From: BP-191 sp035940575 | Lineage (GTDB): Bacteria; Actinomycetota; Actinomycetes; BP-191 | DNA length: 64,000 nucleotides | Direction: 5' to 3' | NCBI GenBank assembly: GCA_035940575.1 | Contig: DASZER010000012.1 | Span: forward strand, 1-64,000 | In this document: piece after piece, positions 40,460-50,713 of the stretch | How the letters are laid out: each line of letters opens with the position of its first letter | Numbering within the stretch: the first letter of the stretch is position 1 | Position numbers and translations under genes: made by a program | The notes under the pieces: model-generated | What the model was told of the DNA's origin: nothing | Seen by the model: only the letters and a program-made list of their open reading frames with translations | Database searches by the model: none

Positions 40460-42334
40460 TCAGGCCGCCTGCGCCGCCGCGTACTGCGCCGCCGCCACCC
40501 GCCGCGCCTCGGGGCTCGGGTCGCCGCCGTAGAGCTCGTAGGACACCGCGACCTCGTACGTCACGATGCCCGCCGTCATCACGACGACCGCGTCGACGTA
40601 GTCCTTGTCGTTGATCGTGACGCGGACGAGGTAGAGGCGGCCGTTCGGGACGCGCGTGCCGCTGTCGTACTTGCGGTACATCGCCTCGAACGCCGCCGTG
40701 ACCTTTCTCGCCCCCGCGAGGTCGCGCGAGACGACGGCGAGCGTCGTCACGACCTTGGTCGGCGACGAGTCGGAGCCCTGGTACCAGACGCCCTCGGCCG
40801 CGCGCTCCATGCCCGCGTCGTGCAACGCCTTCTCCGCCACCTCGCGCGACCGCGCGATGCCGCGCGCGTCGAGCCTGGCGACGTCGTCCTCGCGGTACGG
40901 CTTGCCCGGCACGCGCAGCAGCGTCGTCACGTCGCCGACGGCGGCCTTGACGTACGGCCGCCAGTCGCGCAGCAGCCGCGTCTCGTCGGTCTTGAGCACC
41001 GCGTTCAGGACGGAGCCGAGCTTCTCGCCCGGCTTGTCGAGGCCGGTGCGGTTGCCCATCTGGTCGTAGAAGCGGAGCAACGCCGCGCGGCCGTACCGCG
41101 TCTCGATGTAGCGGCAGAGCAGCCACCCGGCGTTGTAGCCGACGCTCGCCTCGCCGATGAGCCCGAAGTCGCTGTCGAGCGGGAGGTGCTGCGGCACCCC
41201 CTCCTCCTCGACCAGGTCCGCCATGGCGCCCGCGAGCCGCGTCGTCGGCAGGTCGGAGCCGGCGTTGCCGACCCACTCCGCGATGCCCTCGACGAGCCAC
41301 TTCGGGCTGAGAGGCCCGGTCCGCTCGAACATCGCGACGTGCGTGATCTCGTGGCGGATCAGCAGCCGGTTGAACGACGACGAGGGGTTGAAGTTCTCGG
41401 GGTTGATGACGACGCGGGTGCCGGCGAACTGGCCGAAGAAGTCCTCGTCCAGCGTCGTGAACTCCGCGTGCGCGATGGCCGCGAACTCGAACGGCACGTC
41501 CGGGTTCTCCAGCAGGTACTGGAGCTCCTCGTGGTTGGCGGGCAGGATCACGACGGTCCGCTCGCCCCACGCCTTGCCGACGTACGACGACACGTGCCTG
41601 ACCGCGGACTCGACCTCCTTCTGGATGCCGGCGATGGCCTCGGCGTCGTCGGGGTGGCCGATCACGAGCCCGTTCCTCGTCTTGGCGACGGTGATCGGGC
41701 CGTTCTCCCACGGGTCGCGGCGCACCGAGGTGCCCGACGTCGTCGACTCCTGGAGGTCGCGGTCGTTCGCGATGCGCCAGCGGTCGCCGTCGAGGACGAC
41801 GGTGTAGACGACGCGGCGCACGACGGGCCGCTTGTCGTAGCCCTTGAGCTGGTAGTGCAGCGTCAGCACCGGCAGCGCGACGTCGTCGAAGCGGCCGTAG
41901 CGCTTCCAGTCGATGCTGCCGACGGAGTACGAGTCGTCGCGGACGCGGTACTCCCAGGCGGAGAACTCCAGCTTGCCGAGCGAGTCGAAGACCTGCTCCT
42001 GGCGCTTCACGAACTCCGCGTCGGTGTCGTCGAGGTCGGCGAGGAACGCCGCGCGGTCGCGCTCGAGCACGGCCTGCGACCGCCGCTTGAACACCTCCCG
42101 CAGCGCGTCGCGGCGCAGCCGCTCGCGCTCGGCCTTCTCGGCCGGGTGCTCCACCACGCCGCGCTGCTCGACCGCGACGGAGAACGGCACCCCCAGCGGC
42201 GGCACCTCCCGCGAGGCGAGCACCGCGGAGTTCGCGCCGAGCACGCACAGCACGAGCCACCCGACGAGCCAGACGAGCCGGACGTCGTCGTTCACCGGCC
42301 GCAAGCGCGTCCGTACCACCCCCACAACACGCAT
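40460..42334 (-). CDS. Membrane-anchored gluzincin metallopeptidase (peptidase MA type)
   Basis: 624 residues. One N-terminal membrane helix (LVWLVGWLVLCVLGANSAVL), then a ~200-residue exported NTF2-like region, then a peptidase domain with the HEITH zinc site in LLIRHEITHVAMF and the downstream Glu in WLVEGIAEWVGN. This is a gluzincin pattern (HExxH + E), so the enzyme probably acts outside the membrane. About 250 residues follow the catalytic domain, with a repeat-like C-terminal segment. Substrate unknown. Divergent from korA with a 123-base intergenic region that must contain both promoters. Confidence 0.82.
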   Translation of the reverse strand: MRVVGVVRTRLRPVNDDVRLVWLVGWLVLCVLGANSAVLASREVPPLGVPFSVAVEQRGVVEHPAEKAERERLRRDALREVFKRRSQAVLERDRAAFLADLDDTDAEFVKRQEQVFDSLGKLEFSAWEYRVRDDSYSVGSIDWKRYGRFDDVALPVLTLHYQLKGYDKRPVVRRVVYTVVLDGDRWRIANDRDLQESTTSGTSVRRDPWENGPITVAKTRNGLVIGHPDDAEAIAGIQKEVESAVRHVSSYVGKAWGERTVVILPANHEELQYLLENPDVPFEFAAIAHAEFTTLDEDFFGQFAGTRVVINPENFNPSSSFNRLLIRHEITHVAMFERTGPLSPKWLVEGIAEWVGNAGSDLPTTRLAGAMADLVEEEGVPQHLPLDSDFGLIGEASVGYNAGWLLCRYIETRYGRAALLRFYDQMGNRTGLDKPGEKLGSVLNAVLKTDETRLLRDWRPYVKAAVGDVTTLLRVPGKPYREDDVARLDARGIARSREVAEKALHDAGMERAAEGVWYQGSDSSPTKVVTTLAVVSRDLAGARKVTAAFEAMYRKYDSGTRVPNGRLYLVRVTINDKDYVDAVVVMTAGIVTYEVAVSYELYGGDPSPEARRVAAAQYAAAQAA

Positions 42335-42457
42335 GCGCCGATGCTAGGAGGCGGCGCGGCGCGCAGTGGGGCGAATCGGAAAGAACTTCCCCTCCGCGCG
42401 CGTTGCCGGTGAGAGGATGAGGTGCAACCACACGTCCATGCGAGTGGAGCCATAGTC

Positions 42458-44301
<1,844 letters not shown>

Positions 44302-44305
<4 letters not shown>

Positions 44306-45330
44306 CCACCACCGAGGGCGCTCCCCTCACCCTGACCAAGAAGGACTTCACGTCCGACCAGGAGCCCCGCTGGTGCCCCGGCTGCGGCGACTACGCGATC
44401 CTCGCGGCGGTGCAGTCGTTGATGCCGGAGTTCCACCGCCCGCCGCACGAGGTGGTGTTCGTCAGCGGGATCGGCTGCTCGTCGCGGTTCCCGTACTACA
44501 TGAACACCTACGGCTTCCACACGATCCACGGCCGCGCGCCGGCGATCGCGACGGGCCTCGCGGTCTCGCGCCCCGACCTCGACGTGTGGGTCATCACCGG
44601 CGACGGCGACGCGCTGTCGATCGGCGGCAACCACTTCGTCCACCTGATGCGGCGCAACGTCAACCTCAAGATCCTGCTGTTCAACAACCAGATCTACGGC
44701 CTCACGAAGGGCCAGTACTCGCCGACGTCGGAGCTCGGCAAGATCACGAAGTCGACGCCGTTCGGGTCGGTCGACCACCCGTTCAACCCGGTGTCGCTCG
44801 CGATCGGCGCGGAGGCGACGTTCGTCGCGCGCTCGCTCGACGTCGACAAGGCGCACCTCACGAACGTGCTGCGCCGCGCGTACGAGCACCGGGGCACCGC
44901 GCTCATCGAGATCTACCAGAACTGCAACATCTTCAACGACAACGCGTTCCTCAACGTCACCGGGCGCGACAGCCGCGACGAGTTCCAGATCAGGCTCGAG
45001 CACGGCAAGCCCATCCGCTTCGGCAAGGACGCCGAGCGCGGCGTGATCATGGGCAGCGGCGGCAACTGCGAGATCGTGAACGTCGCCGACGTCGGCGAGG
45101 ACCGGCTGCTCGTCCACGACGAGCACTCGGAGAACCCCGGCCTCGCGTTCGCGCTCTCGCGCCTCGCGCACGGCCCGTCGTCGCCGACGCCGATCGGCAT
45201 CTTCCGCGACGTGCAGCGGACGTCGTACGGCGAGGAGATGGACCGGCAGGTGGCGGCCGCGACGGCGACCAAGGGCCCCGGCGACCTGATGGCGCTGCTG
45301 CACAGCGCGGACACCTGGGACGTCACCTGA
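44302..45330 (+). CDS. korB: 2-oxoglutarate:ferredoxin oxidoreductase, beta
   Basis: 342 residues. TPP and Fe-S binding: WCPGCGDYAILAA (CxxC), SGIGCSSRFPYYM, ITGDGDALSIGGNH (GDG...N TPP motif) and NNQIYGLTKGQYSPTS. A fourth cluster Cys is probably in IYQNCNIFN. GTG start overlaps the korA stop (GTGA). No ferredoxin gene is next to it. Confidence 0.94.
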
Positions 45331-45372
45331 CCCCCGGTCACAGCGCCCGCTGACGCGGCTATCGTCCGGCGC

Positions 45373-45804
45373 ATGATCCTGGCCTGCGACAACTGCGTCA
45401 TCGCCGACACGAGCCGGTGGTACATGTCGCTGGCCCTCGGCGTGCTGGTCGCGGTGGCGCTGGCGATGGGCTGCGTCCGGCTCGCCGCGCGGCGCGACGG
45501 CCGGCGGTCGGTCGCCGCGTGCGTGGCGGCGGGCGCGCTCGTCGTCGGGCCCTTCGGCGCGGTGCTCGCGCTCTACGTGGACCCGGGCACCGGCAACCTC
45601 ACGTGCGGCTCGGCGCTGTCGTCGGCGTTGCTGCGCGGCCTGCCGAACGACGCCGCGCTGACCGAGGACCAGGCGTACTGCAAGGAGCACGGCGAGACGC
45701 TGGTGCGCGGGGCGGTCGCCGCCGCCGCGACGTCGGTCGTCGCCGCCGCGCTGCTCGCGGGGTGGTCGTGGGCGCCGCCGCCGCGGCGGGCGGCGCTCGC
45801 GTGA
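45373..45804 (+). CDS. Small membrane protein, 143 aa
   Basis: Three predicted helices (MSLALGVLVAVALAMGCV, AACVAAGALVVGPFGAVLAL, AVAAAATSVVAAALLAGW) with an external loop holding two Cys (LTCGSAL, AYCKEHG). A start at the internal ATG 45424 is possible; the upstream one is kept because the N-terminus holds another CxxC-like CDNC. Overlaps the RraB-like gene by 4 bases. Family unknown. Confidence 0.68.
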   Translation: MILACDNCVIADTSRWYMSLALGVLVAVALAMGCVRLAARRDGRRSVAACVAAGALVVGPFGAVLALYVDPGTGNLTCGSALSSALLRGLPNDAALTEDQAYCKEHGETLVRGAVAAAATSVVAAALLAGWSWAPPPRRAALA

Positions 45805-46199
45805 TCCTCGGTCGCCGGAGGAAGGCGAAGCCGGTCGAGCCGCTCGCCGACGACGGGACGTTGACGACCGTCGGGGCCGGCGAGGACGTCGAGAGCGGCG
45901 ACGGCGCCGCCGTCGAGGCGATCGCCGCGTCGGGCACGGACCTGTCGAAGCCGGTGCTGCTGCGCCACGTGCTGCTCGTCCGCGACCCGGCGCAGGCGGA
46001 GGCGCTGGCGGCGGCGCTGAGGGGGGACCGCTACGACGTCCGCATCGACACCGCCGACGGCGGCGTGACGTGGATCCTGCTCGCGACGGAGACGGCGTTG
46101 CTGACCGCCGTGCACGTCGCGCGGGCTCGGGCGCGGCTCACGTCGCTGGCGAGCAGGCACGCGGGGGAGTACGAGGGGTGGGAGGCGGCGACGCCGTAG
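45801..46199 (+). CDS. RraB-like RNase E regulator
   Basis: 132 residues. A basic/acidic N-terminal extension precedes an RraB-type domain: VLLVRDPAQAEALAAALRGD, then VRIDTADGGVTWILLATE and the family-typical end ASRHAGEYEGWEAA. RraB binds RNase E and limits mRNA decay in other bacteria; here the role is inferred from the fold only. GTG start overlaps the preceding gene. Confidence 0.8.
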   Translation: MILGRRRKAKPVEPLADDGTLTTVGAGEDVESGDGAAVEAIAASGTDLSKPVLLRHVLLVRDPAQAEALAAALRGDRYDVRIDTADGGVTWILLATETALLTAVHVARARARLTSLASRHAGEYEGWEAATP

Positions 46200-46239
46200 G
46201 CTAGTATCCCGAACGCCGTTCCGTACCTGTGGAGGATGC

Positions 46240-46416
46240 ATGGCCTCGGGCACCCGTCCCACCGGCGCGACGCTGAAGCCGGTCGCGAAGGCGCACTCCG
46301 GCGTGCGCAGCTGCCCGGTCTGCGGCGAGCGGCTCTCGTCGTACAACCCCGGCCCGAACTGCTGGACGCACACCGTCGGCATCCCGTGGCGCGGGCCCAC
46401 GGCCAAGCCGAAGTAA
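46240..46416 (+). CDS. Small zinc-knuckle protein, 58 aa
   Basis: MASGTRPTGATLKPVAKAHS..., with one CxxC (RSCPVCGERLS) and a third Cys (GPNCW). Not a full zinc ribbon but probably metal-binding, like small actinobacterial proteins of this type. A GGAGG box sits 5 bases before this ATG; another ATG at 46236, in a different frame, lies directly after the same box. Lies upstream of and overlaps the longest frame of the MscS gene. Confidence 0.7.
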   Translation: MASGTRPTGATLKPVAKAHSGVRSCPVCGERLSSYNPGPNCWTHTVGIPWRGPTAKPK

Positions 46417-46460
46417 CCACCCTGAGCGTCCTGCTCGCCGCGGAGCGGCGCGTCCTCGGC

Positions 46461-47276
46461 GTGCCGCTGTCCGACGTCGTACGCGGCGGGCTCAAGGTGC
46501 TCGCCGTCCTCGCGCTCGCGGTCGTCACCGTGCGCGTGGCGCGCCGCGCCGTTCCCCGCGCCGTCGGCCGCCTCGCCGACGCCTCGCGCGGCGACGTGCG
46601 GTGGGAGCAGCGCACCCGCACGCTGTCGGGGACGCTCGTCTCGGTCGTCGGCGTCGTGGTGTGGGCGACGGCGTTCGTCACCGTCCTCGGCCAGCTCGGG
46701 CTCAACCTCGGCCCGCTGCTCGCGGGCGCGGGCGTCGTCGGCCTCGCGGTCGGCTTCGGCGCGCAGCAGCTCGTCCGCGACGTCATCAGCGGGTTCTTCG
46801 TGCTGGTCGAGGACCAGTACGGCGTCGGCGACACGGTCACGGCCGGCGGCGTCACGGGCACGGTCGAGTCGATGACGTTGCGGCTCACCCGCATCCGCGG
46901 CGACGACGGCGTGCTCCACCACCTGCGCAACGGCGACCTCGGCGTGGTCTCCAACGCCACCCGCGGCTACGGCGTCGCGACGGCCGCCGTGCCGTTCCCC
47001 GCGACGTCGGACGTCGAGGCGGTCGTCGAGCGCGTCCGCACGGCGATGGCCGCGCTCGTGGAGTCGGGCGACGTCGACGGCCTGCTGCTCGCGGACCCGC
47101 AGGTGCTCGGCGTCACGGGCTTCCGCGACCCCAACGCGCAGCCGGTCCTCACGGTCCAGGCGCGCGTACGTCCCGAGGGCAAGGCGCGCGTGCAGCGCGA
47201 GCTGCTCCGCCGCGCGCTCGGCGCGGTCCCCGAGCCGCCCGCCAAGCCGGCGAGGCGGCGCAAGCCCGCCTCCTAG
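46461..47276 (+). CDS. MscS-type mechanosensitive channel
   Basis: Two N-terminal helices, then the MscS pore helix with the small-residue pattern LLAGAGVVGLAVGFGAQQLV (TM3) and the beta-domain VRDVISGFFVLVEDQYGVGD, followed by a C-terminal alpha/beta vestibule and a basic tail. Releases solutes on hypo-osmotic shock. The start is uncertain: GTG 46461 gives a 271-residue protein; CTG 46422 and a far upstream ATG (46236) are also in frame, but the latter would overlap the whole zinc-knuckle gene. Confidence 0.82.
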   Translation: MPLSDVVRGGLKVLAVLALAVVTVRVARRAVPRAVGRLADASRGDVRWEQRTRTLSGTLVSVVGVVVWATAFVTVLGQLGLNLGPLLAGAGVVGLAVGFGAQQLVRDVISGFFVLVEDQYGVGDTVTAGGVTGTVESMTLRLTRIRGDDGVLHHLRNGDLGVVSNATRGYGVATAAVPFPATSDVEAVVERVRTAMAALVESGDVDGLLLADPQVLGVTGFRDPNAQPVLTVQARVRPEGKARVQRELLRRALGAVPEPPAKPARRRKPAS

Positions 47277-47281
47277 GGCAA

Positions 47282-47297
47282 CGGTTGCGAACAACCG
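47282..47297. terminator. Weak hairpin between convergent genes
   Basis: CGGTTG-CGAA-CAACCG, a 6-bp stem with a 4-base loop, in the 75-base gap between the converging mscS and DUF3501 genes. It is short and lacks a U-tract, so only a possible terminator. Confidence 0.35.
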
Positions 47298-47351
47298 GTC
47301 ACCGCACCGCGTCGCCCGGCGCGAGGGCGGCGAGCGAGCGGTGCGCGGGGC

Positions 47352-47936
47352 TCAGTCGAGCGCCAGGTCCGCGAGCAGGCTGAGGCGCATCGCCTCGGGG
47401 ATCGGGGTGGAGTCCGCGTAGTTCGGGTGGTCCACGGCGACCTCGACGGGCACGCTCGGGTCGCGGAACGCGTCGCGCTGCTCGTCGGTCAGCGGGAACC
47501 GCAGGTAGTGGACGGTCGCGGTGTAGTCCTCGCGCGAGCGGCCCTCCTCGCCGACGGCCTTGGCGACGGAGCCGCCGACGTCGAGGGAGAAGCAGTGCTC
47601 GATGCCGGCCAGGCGCGGCAGCTCGGCCTTGAGCGTCGCCATGTCCGGCAGCTCCAGGAACAGCGTCGCGGAGAGCTCGTTCGGCGTCGGCATGAGCGGG
47701 TTGTAGACGTCGAGCTCCTCGCCGACCTTCGCGAGGTCGGTGGTCTGCTCGACGAAGAGCATCTCCTGCACCTGGTGGCGCAGGGTGTCGCGGTTCTCGA
47801 AGACGAGCGTGACGACGTCGCCGAGGGAGATGCGGCGCTGCTTCTTGAGCGCGATCGCGGCGGAGCGGGCCTCGGCGCGGCGGGCGCCGTACGCGGCCAG
47901 GTCGAGGTCGAGGTCGTCGAGCGTGATCTTCTTCAT
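47352..47936 (-). CDS. DUF3501 family protein
   Basis: 194 residues, soluble. Family pattern: ITLDDLDLDLAAYGARRAEA at the start, RRISLGDVVTLVFENRDTLR, QVQEMLFVEQ and NELSATLFLELP. DUF3501 proteins regularly travel with rubrerythrin and an Fe-S protein in many bacteria, and are thought to join in peroxide/oxygen handling; function unproven. Third gene of the Fur-rubrerythrin unit, 72 bases after rubrerythrin with a strong hairpin in the gap. Confidence 0.87.
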   Translation of the reverse strand: MKKITLDDLDLDLAAYGARRAEARSAAIALKKQRRISLGDVVTLVFENRDTLRHQVQEMLFVEQTTDLAKVGEELDVYNPLMPTPNELSATLFLELPDMATLKAELPRLAGIEHCFSLDVGGSVAKAVGEEGRSREDYTATVHYLRFPLTDEQRDAFRDPSVPVEVAVDHPNYADSTPIPEAMRLSLLADLALD

Positions 47937-47952
47937 GGGTCTCCGATCGAGG

Positions 47953-47993
47953 GGCGCCGGCCGCCTGCGCGGGGGTTCGCGGCGGCCGGCGCC
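47953..47993 (-). promoter_or_regulatory. Strong intercistronic hairpin
   Basis: Perfect 13-bp inverted repeat GGCGCCGGCCGCC (47953-47965) / GGCGGCCGGCGCC (47981-47993) with a 15-base loop, between rubrerythrin and DUF3501 on the same transcript. It could lower expression of the downstream gene or protect the rubrerythrin mRNA end. Confidence 0.7.
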
Positions 47994-48008
47994 GTCTCGG
48001 GGCCAGGG

Positions 48009-48443
48009 CTAGGCGTTCGCCTGCGCCTGGACGGACTCGAGGCCCTTCTGGAAGCGGCCCGCGTGGCTCTTCTCGGCGCGCGCGAGCGTCTCGAGCCACT
48101 CCGCGATCTCCTCGAAGCCCTCGTCGCGCGCGGTCCGCGCGAAGCCCGGGTACATCTCGGTGAACTCGTACGTCTCGCCGTCGATGGACGACTGGAGGTT
48201 GTCGGCGGTCTTGCCGACCCTGGACCCGGTCACCGGGTCGCCGACCTCGGCGAGGAAGTCGAAGTGGCCGAACGCGTGGCCGGTCTCGCCCTCCGCGACG
48301 TCGCGGAACAGGCCCGCGATCTCCGGGTAGCCCTCGATGTCGGCCTTGCGGGCGAAGTAGAGGTAGCGGCGGTTGGCCTGGCTCTCGCCGGCGAACGCCT
48401 CCTTGAGGTTCTCGTGCGTCTTGCTGCCCTCGAGCGACGGCAT
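48009..48443 (-). CDS. Rubrerythrin-type diiron protein
   Basis: 144 residues, four-helix bundle with diiron ligands: AFAGESQANRRYLYFARKAD in helix 1, FRDVAEGETGHAFGHFDFL in helix 2, and AEWLETLARAEKSHAGRF in helix 4. The C-terminal rubredoxin domain is missing (no CxxC pair), so an external electron donor is needed. Such proteins reduce peroxide. AGGAGG box 8 bases before the ATG, 12 bases after the fur-type gene stop, hence co-transcribed with its regulator. Confidence 0.9.
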   Translation of the reverse strand: MPSLEGSKTHENLKEAFAGESQANRRYLYFARKADIEGYPEIAGLFRDVAEGETGHAFGHFDFLAEVGDPVTGSRVGKTADNLQSSIDGETYEFTEMYPGFARTARDEGFEEIAEWLETLARAEKSHAGRFQKGLESVQAQANA

Positions 48444-48455
48444 GGGTGGCTCCTC

Positions 48456-48857
48456 CTAGAGCGTTGCGTGGTGCTGCGTGGTCGAACAGGACGGGCAGAG
48501 CCCGCGGAAGCGCAGGTCGTGGCCGGTGACGGTGAAGCCTGACACCTCCGCGACCTCGCGCGCGACTCGCGCGGGCAGCGCCGCGTCGACGTCGGCGGCG
48601 GCGCCGCAGCGCACGCAGACGACGTGGTCGTGGCGGGTCGTGTTGGCGTCGTAGCGGGCGGCCGCGTCGCCGAGGTCGAGCTCGAGCGCCTGGCCCGCGT
48701 CGACGAGCAGGTTGAGCGCGCGGTACACGGTCGCGGCGCCGATCCCGGGTGAGGTGCGTCGGACGCGGTCGAGGACGTCCTGCGCGGTCGGGTGGTCGTG
48801 CGAGGCCCGGAGGACGTCGAGGACGGCGCGACGTTGGGGCGTCAGCCGAGCCTCCAT
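48456..48857 (-). CDS. Fur family regulator, PerR-like
   Basis: 133 residues. The winged-helix DNA-binding domain (LTPQRRAVLDVLRASHDHPT, then GIGAATVYRALNLLVDAG), a metal site in HDHVVCVRCG with a structural zinc pair (CVRC and LCPSCS). Reads as a peroxide- or metal-responsive repressor that controls its own operon with rubrerythrin. A perfect palindrome overlapping the likely promoter lies 21 bases upstream of the ATG. Confidence 0.9.
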   Translation of the reverse strand: MEARLTPQRRAVLDVLRASHDHPTAQDVLDRVRRTSPGIGAATVYRALNLLVDAGQALELDLGDAAARYDANTTRHDHVVCVRCGAAADVDAALPARVAREVAEVSGFTVTGHDLRFRGLCPSCSTTQHHATL

Positions 48858-48878
48858 CGTTCCTCCCGGGTCAGGTGG

Positions 48879-48893
48879 TGAGAACGGTTCTCA
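48879..48893. promoter_or_regulatory. Fur/PerR-type operator upstream of the fur-rubrerythrin operon
   Basis: Perfect 7-1-7 palindrome TGAGAACGGTTCTCA, and a minus-strand -10-like GATACT (48898-48893) overlapping its end. This is the placement of an autoregulatory repressor site. The sequence resembles the dyad symmetry of Fur-family boxes. A GGGAGGAA ribosome site lies between it and the ATG. Confidence 0.75.
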
Positions 48894-48991
48894 GTATCGG
48901 TCGGCACACGCGCGCGCGCAACACGGGAGCGGGCGCCGTACGCGATAGCATCCGCGCCGTCCCCACAACGTGAGAGCAGGTGTGTCCGAGC

Positions 48992-49396
48992 GTGGCCGTC
49001 GTCCTCGTCTACGCCACCGACGCGGTCGTCCGCGACCAGGTGCGGCTGGCGATCGGCAGGTCGCCCGCGGCCGGCGTGACCATCGACTCGTGGGTCGACA
49101 CCGACGACGCCGACGAGGTCGTGCGCGAGGCCGACCGCGGCACGCCCGACCTGATGATCCTCGACGGCGAGGCCTGGCCCACCGGTGGCCTCGGCCTGTG
49201 CCGGCAGCTCAAGAACGAGCTCTCCTCGCCGCCGCCGACGCTCGTGCTGATCGGCAGGCGCGACGACAGGTGGCTTGGCGAGTGGTCGCAGGCCGACGCC
49301 GTCCTCATGCACCCGATCGACGCCGTGGAGCTCGCGCGGGCGGTCGTGTCGTTGCTGTCCCCTGCCGCCGTTGGCGCCGACAAGGAGAGAACGTGA
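48992..49396 (+). CDS. Receiver-like domain protein, 134 aa
   Basis: Stand-alone CheY-like fold: VVLVYATDAVVRDQVRLAI at strand 1, then PDLMILDGEAWP with the position-equivalent Asp, and LVLIGRR; the final Lys of true receivers is replaced (VLMHPIDAVEL). The acidic pocket of strand 1 is not conserved (YATD), so it may be a pseudo-receiver. Start GTG 48992; an in-frame GTG at 48980 is possible. Overlaps the zinc-ribbon gene by 4 bases. Confidence 0.75.
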   Translation: MAVVLVYATDAVVRDQVRLAIGRSPAAGVTIDSWVDTDDADEVVREADRGTPDLMILDGEAWPTGGLGLCRQLKNELSSPPPTLVLIGRRDDRWLGEWSQADAVLMHPIDAVELARAVVSLLSPAAVGADKERT

Positions 49397-49659
49397 ACAC
49401 CGAGGCTTGGTGCGGGCACTGCGGCGAGTCGTTCCGGCTCGCGCAGGTCGTCGAGGAGGGCGTCGGGGGGCGCTGCCCGCGCTGCGGGATCGTGTTCTCG
49501 CACGAGTACAACGCCGTCGTGACCTCCGCCGTGTCCGCGGCGATCGAGGCGCACCAGCAGCTCCAGGACGCGTTGCAGCGGATCGGCGAGATGGCGCCGT
49601 TGCTGCACGTCGACCGCGACGCGCTCGTGAAGAGCCTCGACCTGCACCTGCAGCGCTAG
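49393..49659 (+). CDS. Zinc-ribbon protein, 88 aa
   Basis: N-terminal zinc ribbon with four Cys: EAWCGHCGESF and GRCPRCGIVFS, followed by a C-terminal helix (AVSAAIEAHQQLQDALQRI). Typical of small adaptor proteins. GTG start overlaps the preceding receiver-like gene, so the two probably act together. Ends 7 bases before trpD. Confidence 0.78.
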   Translation: MNTEAWCGHCGESFRLAQVVEEGVGGRCPRCGIVFSHEYNAVVTSAVSAAIEAHQQLQDALQRIGEMAPLLHVDRDALVKSLDLHLQR

Positions 49660-49666
49660 GACGCCC

Positions 49667-50713
49667 TTGCACACCTGGCCCGCCGTCCTCGGGTCGCTGA
49701 TCGCGGGGGACGACCTCACGACCGAGCAGGCCGAGTGGGCCATGGGCGAGGTCATGGACGGCTCGGCGACGCCGGTGCAGGTGGCCGGCTTCGCGGTGGC
49801 GTTGCGGGCCAAGGGCGAGACGTCGTCGGAGGTCGCGGGCCTCGTCGCGTCGATGCTCGCGCGGGCGCGCCCCGTCTCCGTCGCGGGCCCGGTCGTGGAC
49901 ACGTGCGGGACCGGGGGAGACCGTTCGCACACCGTCAACATCTCGACCATGGCGGCGCTGGTCGTCGCGGGCGCCGGCGTGCGGGTGGTCAAGCACGGCA
50001 ACCGCGCCGCGTCCTCCACGTGCGGGTCCGCGGACCTGCTGGAGGCTCTGGGGGTCCGCATCGACCTCGAGCCTGCCGAGGTGGCGGTGTGCGCGGAGCG
50101 GGCGGGGATCGCGTTCTGCTTCGCGCCGGTCTTCCACCCGGCGCTGCGGCACGCGGCGGCCGCGCGGCGGGAGCTGGGCGTGGGGACGGTGTTCAACTTC
50201 CTCGGGCCGCTGACCAACCCGGCCAGGCCCGCGTTCCAGGCCGTGGGCGTCGCGGACGCGCGGATGGCGCCGGTGATGGCGGGCGTGCTGGCGGCGCGCG
50301 GGGCGTCGGCGCTGGTGTTCCGCGGCGACGACGGGCTCGACGAGCTGACGACCGCGACGACGTCGACGGTCTGGGTCGTGCGCGACGGCGCGGTGACCGT
50401 GGAGACGCTCGACCCGGCCGCGCTGGGCGTGCCCGCCGCTGCGGCGGAGGCGTTGCGGGGCGGGGACGCGGCGTACAACGCGTCGGTGGCGCGGTCGTTC
50501 CTCGGCGGGGAGCCCGGGCCGGTGCGCGACGCCGTGCTGCTCAACGCCGCCGCCGCGCTCGCCGCGGTGACGGGCGGCTCGGGCACGGTCGGCGAACGGA
50601 TCGCGGCCGAGCTGCCGAGGGCCGCGGCGGCGGTCGACTCGGGCGCGGCGGCGCGGGTGCTCGACGCGTGGGTCGCGGCGTCTACAGCGGTCGGGACCAC
50701 TCCGACTCGGTGA
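49667..50713 (+). CDS. trpD: Anthranilate phosphoribosyltransferase
   Basis: Second step of tryptophan synthesis: transfers phosphoribosyl to anthranilate. 348 residues; PRPP and metal motifs DTCGTGGDRSHTVNISTMAA, VKHGNRAASSTCGSADLLE, and GVGTVFNFLGPLTNPARPAF intact; GDDGLDE region present. The start is TTG at 49667 with AGGACG just upstream; no ATG or GTG precedes the conserved start. No other trp gene is nearby, as in M. tuberculosis. Its end overlaps the convergent GNAT gene by 32 bases. Confidence 0.93.
   Translation: MHTWPAVLGSLIAGDDLTTEQAEWAMGEVMDGSATPVQVAGFAVALRAKGETSSEVAGLVASMLARARPVSVAGPVVDTCGTGGDRSHTVNISTMAALVVAGAGVRVVKHGNRAASSTCGSADLLEALGVRIDLEPAEVAVCAERAGIAFCFAPVFHPALRHAAAARRELGVGTVFNFLGPLTNPARPAFQAVGVADARMAPVMAGVLAARGASALVFRGDDGLDELTTATTSTVWVVRDGAVTVETLDPAALGVPAAAAEALRGGDAAYNASVARSFLGGEPGPVRDAVLLNAAAALAAVTGGSGTVGERIAAELPRAAAAVDSGAAARVLDAWVAASTAVGTTPTR

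Noticed and set aside
46236..46460. N-terminal extension of the MscS gene from ATG 46236
   Set aside because: It would overlap the whole zinc-knuckle gene, lacks spacing from the GGAGG box and shows no membrane or family feature.
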